A DNA stretch of 10,700 nucleotides from Tannerella sp. (GTDB lineage Bacteria > Bacteroidota > Bacteroidia > Bacteroidales > Tannerellaceae). The DNA lies in NCBI GenBank assembly GCA_031289515.1, contig JAITPH010000093.1:1-10700 (forward strand). The letters run 5' to 3'. The translations under genes and the position numbers were made by a program. The notes below the pieces were generated by a model. It was not told where the DNA came from, made no database searches, and saw nothing but the letters and a program-made list of their open reading frames with translations. Shown here one piece after another: positions 5,880 to 10,700 of the stretch; the first letter of the stretch is position 1, and every line of letters begins with the position of its first letter.

Positions 5880-8002
5880 ACATAGCTTTTTACATAGCGC
5901 GCCGTTATTTGTTTGCGAAGAAATCGCATAATGCCATAAATATTATTTCAATGGTATCGGTTTGTGGCGTCGTAGTGGCTACGATTGCCATGATTTGTAC
6001 ATTGTCTGTTTTCAATGGATTTAAAGGTCTGACGACTACTATTTTCAGTGTCTTTGATCCGGAACTGAAAATCACGCCTGTCGAAGGAAAGGTTTTTGAC
6101 CCGACCGACATTATAAAGCGATTGGACGAAATGCCTGCGATACAACTTTGTTGCGAAGTCCTTCAGGAGAACGCTCTCGTGCGCTACGGCGACAGACAGA
6201 TGATTTCGGCGCTGAAGGGCGTAGATTCGTCGTTTCATAATCTGGCGATGATAGATACGGCAATTATTGACGGACGATTTGTATTGCAGGAAGCGGAAGC
6301 GTCGTATGGCGTTCTGGGGATAGGACTTGCTGCAATGCTTGGCGTGAACGCCGCTTTCGCCTATCCGATGGAAGTAAATATGCCCAAGCGCGACGAAACG
6401 ATAAATTTGGCAAATCCCCTGACGTCGCTCCGGAAGGAATATGTGTTTATCGGCGGCGTATATCATATAAATCAGCCGGTTTATGACGAGGGTTTTATGA
6501 TTGTTTCGTTAGACCTTATGCGTTCGATGCTCAACTACGACAGGGAAGTATCGGCGCTCGAACTCAAACTTGCTCCCGGCGTCGACATTGCCGCCGTTAA
6601 AGAGGCGATTAACAGCTCGATAGGCGACGGATTTGCCGTACAGGACCGCTACGAACAACAGGAGGCGACGTTCAGGATGGTACAGATAGAAAAACGTATT
6701 TCTTTCCTGATGCTTTGTTTTATACTCGTTCTGGCATTGTTCAATGTGCTTGGCTCGCTCGCTATTCTTATGATTGAAAAAGAGGCGGATGTGATGAAAT
6801 TGCGCAGCATGGGAGCAAATGACCGGCTGGTAAACAGGATATTTCTTTTCGAGGGCTGGATGATTTCCCTGTTCGGCGCGATTATAGGCGTCGTTATCGG
6901 TATTTTGCTTTGCGGGCTGCAACAGCGTTTCGGATTGATTTCGCTTGGCGAGACCGCGGGTACATTTATTATAGACGCCTATCCGGTCGAGATTGAGCTT
7001 AACGACGTGATTATCGTTTTCCTGACGGTTGTGACGCTGGGGTTTCTTGCCGTCCTGTATCCGGTTCATTATCTCGGAAGAAAGTGGCTTAATAAAAGGC
7101 TTGTCGTCTGTTTGCTGATTCCTTTTCTTGCCGTTGGTTGCGGCGGACAAAAAAAAGAAGCAGCAAATAAAGAAATTGCCGTAACCATCGAGCCTCTGCG
7201 TTTTTTTGCAGACAAGATAGCAGGCGGCGATTACAAGTTTTTTTCGCTCGTGCCGGTGGGTCAAAGCCCTGAATCATACGACCCTTCGCCTCGCGAAATG
7301 ATAAGGGCGGGACAAGGGATAGCCTGTTTTTATCTCGGACGGTTTGCCGTCGAAAAGTCGTTGGTCAAGGCGATAAAAGAAAATAATGCCGGGACATACA
7401 TCCGTGATTTGTCGGAAGGATTGCCGACGGAAAGATTACATACGGACGGATTGTCGGTGGGAGAATTGCATACAGGCGAGGCGGGCGAATCCGGTCATTC
7501 CGGTCATTCCGGCGTAGATCCTCATATTTGGAGTTATTTTGAAGGAGCTAAAACTATTTCGGAAAATATTTTCAAGGCTCTTTCATCTTTGGATACCGCA
7601 AGATCGGACTTTTATGCTTCTAATTATCAGAATTTTACAAACGAACTGGCTGCGCTTGAAAGTTCGTTGCACGAGCAGTTGGATACTCTTTCGCGACGCG
7701 GTTTTGTGATATATCATCCTGCGCTAACGTATTTTGCCAAAGAGTTCGGACTTACCCAATACAGCATTGAAGAAGACGGCAAAGAACCGTCGCCGTCGTC
7801 GCTCAAGCATTTGATAGAAGAAGCTAAGAAAGCGGAAGTAAAAGTAGTTTTCGTTCAGATGGAGTTCGACCGTAAACATGCAGAGCAGATTGCCAAGGAA
7901 ATAGGCGCAAACGTCGTCGTCATAAATCCTCTTGATTATCAATGGGATGAACAAATGAAGCTAATAGCGAAAGCATTGATCCGAAATGGAGAAATTGATT
8001 GA
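5876..8002 (+). CDS. FtsX/LolE-type ABC permease fused in frame to a ZnuA-like metal-binding lipoprotein
   Basis: One uninterrupted 708-codon frame. Residues 1-405 are a complete MacB/FtsX-type permease like the LolC/LolE proteins of Bacteroidota: cytoplasmic start FYIARRYLFAKKSHNAINIIS, membrane segment 1 (about 22-45), a large periplasmic domain (46-272), and segments 2 to 4 (about 275-299, 322-347 and 377-398) ending YPVHYLGRKWL. Residues 406-708 are a cluster A-I metal-binding protein joined without a stop. No LolD-type ATPase is adjacent. The start is TTG at 5876, overlapping the rbfA stop; the first in-frame ATG (residue 26) would remove part of the first membrane segment. After segment 4 the chain is cytoplasmic (HYLGRKWLNKR), so the next hydrophobic stretch could act as a fifth segment and place the metal-binding domain in the periplasm. 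A base-level assembly error at the junction remains possible. Confidence 0.85.
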   Translation: MNIAFYIARRYLFAKKSHNAINIISMVSVCGVVVATIAMICTLSVFNGFKGLTTTIFSVFDPELKITPVEGKVFDPTDIIKRLDEMPAIQLCCEVLQENALVRYGDRQMISALKGVDSSFHNLAMIDTAIIDGRFVLQEAEASYGVLGIGLAAMLGVNAAFAYPMEVNMPKRDETINLANPLTSLRKEYVFIGGVYHINQPVYDEGFMIVSLDLMRSMLNYDREVSALELKLAPGVDIAAVKEAINSSIGDGFAVQDRYEQQEATFRMVQIEKRISFLMLCFILVLALFNVLGSLAILMIEKEADVMKLRSMGANDRLVNRIFLFEGWMISLFGAIIGVVIGILLCGLQQRFGLISLGETAGTFIIDAYPVEIELNDVIIVFLTVVTLGFLAVLYPVHYLGRKWLNKRLVVCLLIPFLAVGCGGQKKEAANKEIAVTIEPLRFFADKIAGGDYKFFSLVPVGQSPESYDPSPREMIRAGQGIACFYLGRFAVEKSLVKAIKENNAGTYIRDLSEGLPTERLHTDGLSVGELHTGEAGESGHSGHSGVDPHIWSYFEGAKTISENIFKALSSLDTARSDFYASNYQNFTNELAALESSLHEQLDTLSRRGFVIYHPALTYFAKEFGLTQYSIEEDGKEPSPSSLKHLIEEAKKAEVKVVFVQMEFDRKHAEQIAKEIGANVVVINPLDYQWDEQMKLIAKALIRNGEID
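7091..8002 (+). other. ZnuA-like zinc/metal-binding lipoprotein moiety of the fused ORF
   Basis: Residues 406-708 of the fused frame look like a whole lipoprotein missing only its start codon. KR then LVVCLLIPFLAVGC (409-422) is a signal-peptide-like stretch ending in a lipobox (C422, codon 7139-7141). Next comes AVTIEPLRFFADKIAGGDY, as in ZnuA/TroA-type proteins of cluster A-I, which capture Zn2+ or Mn2+ for an ABC importer. Expected metal ligands are H550 (VDPHIW) and H614 (IYHPALTYFAKEFGL). The first ligand position, normally His in PHxYEP, is Glu (E466 in SPESYDP), and the usual Asp near the end is Asn (N684 in VINPL). A His/Gly-rich loop (515-550) sits where ZnuA proteins carry their His-rich loop. 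There is no ATG or GTG in frame near 7091; the only in-frame TTG (7112) would cut into the hydrophobic core. Confidence 0.8.
7418..7512 (+). repeat. Two tandem repeats building the His-rich loop
   Basis: Two adjacent 30-base units (7418-7447 and 7448-7477) agree at about 21 of 30 positions and encode GLPTERLHTD and GLSVGELHTG. A little downstream the 9-base unit TCCGGTCAT occurs twice in perfect tandem (7490-7507) with a partial third copy (7508-7512), encoding SGHSGHSG. All copies are in frame and each full copy contributes one histidine (H522, H532, H541, H544). Confidence 0.8.
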
Positions 8003-8672
8003 AATAAAGGACATTACTGTAATGTATGATACGAAACCTGTCCTGAATAGCGTTTCGCTTACGGTATGGAAAGACGATTTTCTCGGAGTAACAGGTCCCA
8101 ACGGCGGCGGCAAAACTACGCTGTTGAAGGTCATTCTCGGCTTGATGAAGCCTGCTTCGGGCGAGATTTGTTTTTTCGACGACGGAAAAAGGACGTCCAA
8201 CCTGAGAATCGGCTATCTTCCGCAAACAAGTCCTATCGACAAGCGTTTCCCCATATCGGTATTCGACGTTGTGGCTTCCGGACTGGCAAGCGGAAAATCT
8301 CTTTTCGGGAATTTCACCCTTTCGCAGAAATCGCGGATAAGCGAATTGATAGCGGAAATGGGCTTGAAAGAATACGCCGGAAGGGCAGTCGGCGAACTGT
8401 CGGGCGGTCAGTTTCAGCGCGTTCTGCTGGCGCGAGCCATAGTTTCGCGACCCCAACTGCTTATTCTTGACGAGCCGGATACTTATGTCGATAAGAAATT
8501 TGAATCGCAACTGTATGAGTTGCTTGAAGAAATCAATAAGGAGACTGCAATTATCCTTGTCTCTCACGACGTGGAAACATTGCTCCGTATGGTGAAAAAC
8601 GTCGCTTGCATCAATGAAACGCTCCGGTCGTATTCGGGCGAAGAATTAAAAAACATAAAGAATGATGGCTGA
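7986..8672 (+). CDS. Metal ABC transporter ATP-binding protein, ZnuC type
   Basis: A 228-residue ABC ATPase. Motifs in order: Walker A GPNGGGKTT (37-45), Q-loop GYLPQ (Q80), signature LSGGQ (138-142), Walker B LLILDEP (158-164) with catalytic E163, D-loop VD (168-169) and H-loop VSHD (H194). The arrangement SPIDKRFPISVFDVV between the Q-loop and the signature is typical of the ZnuC/MntB group, which energises zinc or manganese import; LolD-type ATPases differ there. The usual Thr after the Walker B proline is Asp (DEPDTYVD). It starts 17 bases before the end of the fused permease-lipoprotein gene, so translation is probably coupled to the metal-binding partner. No ZnuB-type membrane subunit follows, so the channel must be encoded elsewhere or be unusual. 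Confidence 0.9.
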   Translation: MEKLIEIKDITVMYDTKPVLNSVSLTVWKDDFLGVTGPNGGGKTTLLKVILGLMKPASGEICFFDDGKRTSNLRIGYLPQTSPIDKRFPISVFDVVASGLASGKSLFGNFTLSQKSRISELIAEMGLKEYAGRAVGELSGGQFQRVLLARAIVSRPQLLILDEPDTYVDKKFESQLYELLEEINKETAIILVSHDVETLLRMVKNVACINETLRSYSGEELKNIKNDG

Positions 8673-9681
8673 AAGAAAACGCATACTTGTTACCGGAGCA
8701 AGCGGTTTTATAGGCGGATTTCTCGTAGAAGAGGCATTACGGCGCAACTACGACGTTTGGGCGGGCGTCAGGTCGGGAAGCTCGCTTGCAAGACTGCGCG
8801 ATGAACGTATTCGCCTGATTGACTTGGCGTATGACGACAGGGAAGCATTGACGAAGCAACTGCGCAAGATTACCGCCGATTTCGGGGCATGGCATTACGT
8901 CATTCACAATGCAGGCATTACCAAGACCGTTAATACTGACGACTTTTATAAGGTCAATGTCCGGAATACCCGCAATCTGACGGAAGCATTGCAGGAAGCG
9001 GGATGCGCGCCCGAAAAGTTCCTGTTGATGAGTAGCTTGAGCAGCTTCGGGCCGATAAACGAACGCTCGTTCAAACCGATAAGCCCTGACGACGAACAAC
9101 GCCCGGACAGCGCCTACGGAAAAAGCAAACTCGAAGCCGAAACGATAGTCAAGTCGCAGACTTCTTTCCCTTATGTCATACTTTGTCCGACAGGCGTTTA
9201 CGGGCCGGGCGACAAAGATTATCTCCTCGAAATCAGGAGCATCAAGTCGGGTTTCGACGTGAAGGCAGGAATGAAACCGCAAAAGATAACATTTATATAT
9301 GTAAAGGATTTGGCCGTCGCCGCATTCCTCGCTTTGGAAAATAAAAATATTTGCAACCGCACCTTTCTTGTTTCCGATGCCGATACGTATACGGATAGAG
9401 AATTTGCCGATTTGGTCAAAAAAATCTTGGAAAAGCGATTCGTGCTTAGCGTTCGTATCCCTTTGTGGATGTGCTATCTGGCATGTTTTTTCTCCGGGCT
9501 GACGGCAAAAATAACAGGCAAAACGCCTACGCTGAATACGGATAAATATAAAACGCTGAAGCAGCGCAACTGGACTTGCGATACTGCGAAAACCCGCATG
9601 GAACTTGACTTTGTGCCGAATTTCAGTCTTGAAGAAGGTCTGAAGGAGACTATCGCTCATGACAAAAAAACGGATTTTTGA
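8662..9681 (+). CDS. NAD-dependent epimerase/dehydratase family protein (extended SDR)
   Basis: A 339-residue extended short-chain dehydrogenase/reductase. The Rossmann motif TGASGFIGG (11-19) binds NAD(P). HNAGIT (82-87), SSLSSFGP (124-131) and the catalytic YGKSK (Y152, K156) follow, then the CPTGVYGPGDKDY loop typical of extended members and FIYVKDLAVA. A hydrophobic stretch near 268-283 (IPLWMCYLACFFSGLTA) may be a membrane-contacting helix, as in some sterol or nucleoside-diphosphate-sugar relatives. The substrate cannot be told: nucleotide-sugar epimerases, dihydroflavonol reductase-like and 3-beta-HSD-like enzymes share this layout. The start overlaps the end of the ATPase gene by 11 bases; 8662 or 8665 (MM) could be used. 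It appears to be the last gene of the operon. Confidence 0.85.
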   Translation: MMAERKRILVTGASGFIGGFLVEEALRRNYDVWAGVRSGSSLARLRDERIRLIDLAYDDREALTKQLRKITADFGAWHYVIHNAGITKTVNTDDFYKVNVRNTRNLTEALQEAGCAPEKFLLMSSLSSFGPINERSFKPISPDDEQRPDSAYGKSKLEAETIVKSQTSFPYVILCPTGVYGPGDKDYLLEIRSIKSGFDVKAGMKPQKITFIYVKDLAVAAFLALENKNICNRTFLVSDADTYTDREFADLVKKILEKRFVLSVRIPLWMCYLACFFSGLTAKITGKTPTLNTDKYKTLKQRNWTCDTAKTRMELDFVPNFSLEEGLKETIAHDKKTDF

Positions 9682-9702
9682 GATGAAAAAAATCTGCTTT
9701 TG
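9671..9702 (+). terminator. Weak possible terminator at the end of the epimerase gene
   Basis: CGGATTTTT (9671-9679) can pair with AAAAATCTG (9688-9696), nine pairs including one G-T, around an 8-base loop, followed by CTTTTG. The stem overlaps the epimerase stop codon. It is A/T-rich with a short T run, so only partial termination is expected. Confidence 0.35.
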
Positions 9703-9768
9703 TAATCCATTGATAATAAGGAATATAAATTTTATTTGCAAGAAAATTGAAAAAAAAACATATAAAAT

Positions 9769-9800
9769 ATTGCAGATTAAAAAAAAAGTGTTTACCTTTG
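9769..9800 (+). promoter_or_regulatory. Strong Bacteroidota-type promoter in the long intergenic region
   Basis: TACCTTTG at 9793-9800 is a perfect -7 element. ATTG at 9769-9772 gives the TTG of the -33 box with a 20-base spacer, in a very A/T-rich setting. Transcription should start near 9806-9808. No convincing protein gene begins close downstream, which implies an RNA product. Confidence 0.72.
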
Positions 9801-9806
9801 TACGCT

Positions 9807-10082
9807 TAATTAGATGAAGAAGGATAATACGGTTTGGCATGATGTTGTCATCAATCTTTCAAAATCTAATTTGCTTTAAGTCGAGAGCCGGTTGCGTAGA
9901 GAAAGCTATTTCTTGTATGCTGATAGGGCGATTGACTATGCGTCGTTTTTTTTCGACGCGGTTTTAATATGGGCTTCTATGCGGTATACTCAAAGTCTAT
10001 TTGAGTGCTAGAGCATAATGCTAAACGTTATTCATTATTCATTACTGAAAATCCCCGAACGAGAGTTCCGGGATTTTTTTTT
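9807..10082 (+). ncRNA. Candidate independent structured RNA gene of about 270 nt, family not recognised
   Basis: A strong promoter (9793) and a strong terminator (10048-10082) bracket a region with no convincing protein gene. The ends can pair over a long range: 9814-9818 with 10038-10042, 9822-9827 with 10028-10033, and 9830-9838 with 10020-10027, with small bulges and a few G-T pairs. Inside are local hairpins: TGATG/CATCA (9840-9853), AGAAA/TTTCT (9900-9913), GCGTCG/CGACGC around eight T (9940-9959), and ACTCAAA/TTTGAGT (9988-10006) enclosed by TATGC/GCATA (9978-9982 and 10013-10017). A rod with paired ends would suit a 6S-like RNA, but I do not recognise tmRNA, RNase P RNA, SRP RNA or a known riboswitch. 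Two short frames (21 codons at 9814, 16 codons at 9917) are possible leader peptides but unsupported. Bases 9703-9768 contain only A/T-rich sequence. Confidence 0.5.
10048..10082 (+). terminator. Strong intrinsic terminator
   Basis: AATCCCCGAAC (10050-10060) pairs with GTTCCGGGATT (10065-10075) apart from one C-C mismatch, around a GAGA tetraloop. Flanking A and T residues extend the stem. An uninterrupted run of nine T (10074-10082) follows. It should end the RNA starting near 9807 and also read-through from the epimerase operon. Confidence 0.9.
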
Positions 10083-10099
10083 ATTTTTTCGCGGAAAAG

Positions 10100-10131
10100 T
10101 TTACCGATTCGCACTTTTTTTTGTATTTTTG
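10100..10131 (+). promoter_or_regulatory. Promoter for the decarboxylase sodium-pump genes
   Basis: TATTTTTG at 10124-10131 fits TAnnTTTG, and TTTA at 10100-10103 is a three-of-four match to the -33 box at a 20-base spacing. The start would be near 10138, 27 to 48 bases before the possible oadG starts. It lies directly after the terminator. Confidence 0.6.
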
Positions 10132-10185
10132 TGCGTTCTTTGTAAGAAGAAGTAGAATTTTATAATGCTTTTAATAGGTTTAGAT

Positions 10186-10458
10186 ATGAGTAATTTTGAA
10201 TTGGGTCTGATATTGATGGTTGTCGGAATGGCGACCGTGTATGCTATTTTACTGCTGGTGATAGGTTTGGGCAAGGGTCTTATCCTGCTCATAAACAAGT
10301 ATGCGCCGGAAGAAATAATCGCAAAAAATGTTCAGCGGGCAACTGCGGTAACAGCCGGAAACAAGACATTTCCGGAGACGGCTGCGGTGGCTATCGTTTC
10401 GTCCGTCAGTATTCTTACAGGCGGTCAGGGTAAGGTGACAAAGATAGAAAAGATGTAG
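10186..10458 (+). CDS. OadG-family gamma subunit of a sodium-pumping decarboxylase
   Basis: A small membrane protein of 90 residues from ATG 10186 (97 if the in-frame ATG at 10165 is used). It opens MSNFELGLILMVVGMATVYAILLLVIGLGKGLILLINKYAPEE: one long transmembrane helix with the GMATV motif seen in OadG/MmdD small subunits, then a short soluble tail. In the known complexes this subunit anchors the carboxytransferase alpha subunit to the sodium-translocating beta subunit at the inner membrane. I prefer 10186 because OadG proteins usually begin a few residues before the LGLxLMVVGM stretch, but 10165 cannot be excluded. The downstream gene, an OadA-like alpha subunit 23 bases away, strongly supports the call. 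Which decarboxylase (oxaloacetate or methylmalonyl-CoA) is not settled by this subunit. Confidence 0.75.
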   Translation: MSNFELGLILMVVGMATVYAILLLVIGLGKGLILLINKYAPEEIIAKNVQRATAVTAGNKTFPETAAVAIVSSVSILTGGQGKVTKIEKM

Positions 10459-10481
10459 ATAATAATATTAAATAGAACAAT

Positions 10482-10700
10482 ATGAGTAAAGAAGTAAAAT
10501 TTTGTCTGGTATTTCGCGACATGTGGCAGTCGGCAGGAAAGTATGTACCGCGCGTAGACCAGTTGACGCAGATAGCGCCTGCCATTATTGAAATGGGGTG
10601 CTTTGCGCGAGTAGAAACGAATGGCGGCGGCTTCGAGCAGGTGAATCTGCTCTTTGGCGAAAACCCGAACAAGTCTGTCCGCGATTGGACGAAGCCTTTT
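10482..10700 (+). CDS. Decarboxylase/carboxyltransferase alpha subunit, OadA-like (3' end outside window)
   Basis: The first 73 residues of a carboxyltransferase-domain protein of the OadA/pyruvate carboxylase subunit B type. KFCLVFRDMWQSAGKYVPRVDQL places the metal-binding Asp (D13 in RDxxQS) at the start of the TIM barrel. IAPAIIEMGCFARVETNGGGFEQVNLLFGENPNKSVRDW matches the following strands and helices, including the ExxGGxxF-like segment and the NP..R/W region. The enzyme moves CO2 from a carboxylic acid to biotin, coupling to sodium export with the OadG and OadB subunits. The ATG at 10482 is 23 bases after the oadG stop. The biotin attachment domain, which would sit far downstream, is not in the window. 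The RDMWQS variant (rather than RDAHQS) deserves note but does not change the family call. Confidence 0.88.
   Translation, partial: MSKEVKFCLVFRDMWQSAGKYVPRVDQLTQIAPAIIEMGCFARVETNGGGFEQVNLLFGENPNKSVRDWTKPF

Noticed and set aside
6509..7264. 251-codon minus-strand frame opposite the permease-lipoprotein junction
   Set aside because: Composition is His/Asn/Gln-rich nonsense typical of an antisense shadow, and the plus strand carries well-conserved domains.
8737..9840. 367-codon frame on the minus strand opposite the epimerase gene
   Set aside because: It is a shadow of the clearly recognisable SDR gene. Its product has no recognised motif and it runs through the A/T-rich intergenic promoter.
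9940..9960. GCGTCG/CGACGC hairpin with eight T as a terminator
   Set aside because: The T run is in the loop and not after the stem. The sequence following is GGTTTTAAT, so it is more likely an internal RNA hairpin.
9917..9967. 16-codon frame MLIGRLTMRRFFSTRF as a leader peptide
   Set aside because: No initiation signal, no biosynthetic gene downstream that would use such attenuation, and a terminator plus new promoter separate it from oadG.
10028..10044. TTATTCA direct repeat (two copies) as a mobile-element or attachment site
   Set aside because: Only two 7-base A/T-rich copies, with no transposase, integrase site or flanking duplication. It takes part in the closing stem of the putative RNA instead.
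1..10700. CRISPR array, insertion sequence, tRNA or rRNA genes
   Set aside because: No regularly spaced repeats, no transposase motifs, no terminal inverted repeats, and no tRNA or rRNA signatures were seen on either strand.

Overview
The window reads as an ordinary chromosomal segment of a Bacteroidota bacterium, most likely order Bacteroidales. Three things point there: several promoters of the Bacteroidota type (TAnnTTTG at -7, with TTG/TTTG-like boxes about 20 bases upstream), A-rich leaders without Shine-Dalgarno sequences, and protein variants such as the pyruvate kinase RLNTAH motif. No genus can be assigned from sequence alone.

Layout. Bases 1-173 hold the C-terminal end of a PD-(D/E)XK/AAA-ATPase-like protein. 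Next is hflX (ribosome-associated GTPase, + strand). Its 3' end overlaps by 65 bases the 3' end of a convergent tyrosine recombinase of the XerD type (- strand). A short control region with two facing promoters, arranged as a perfect 10-bp inverted repeat, separates xerD from a tightly packed rightward gene string: aroQ, pyk, an O-methyltransferase, a TlpA-like thioredoxin, rbfA, an FtsX/LolE-type permease fused in frame to a ZnuA-like metal-binding lipoprotein, a ZnuC-like ATPase, and an NAD-dependent epimerase. Gaps are 0-23 bases or the genes overlap, so this is probably one operon of about 7.3 kb. A roughly 500-base region without a clear protein gene follows. It has its own strong promoter, several hairpins, a long-range closing stem and a strong intrinsic terminator, and looks like an independent structured RNA gene. 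A further promoter then leads to the start of a sodium-pump decarboxylase operon (OadG-like gamma subunit, then the alpha subunit cut by the window end).

How the genes work together. The operon mixes housekeeping functions: shikimate pathway, glycolysis, 30S maturation, envelope thiol chemistry, envelope lipoprotein or membrane ABC transport, and metal uptake. The most unusual feature is the 708-codon open frame 5876-8002. The permease has no stop and the lipoprotein has no start codon, so the two are read as one polypeptide. The topology would place the metal-binding domain in the periplasm, and an intact lipobox lies at the junction. This is either a true gene fusion or polyprotein, or a single-base indel in the assembly. 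No ZnuB-type membrane subunit is present beside the ATPase. The second notable item is the unassigned RNA gene at about 9807-10082.
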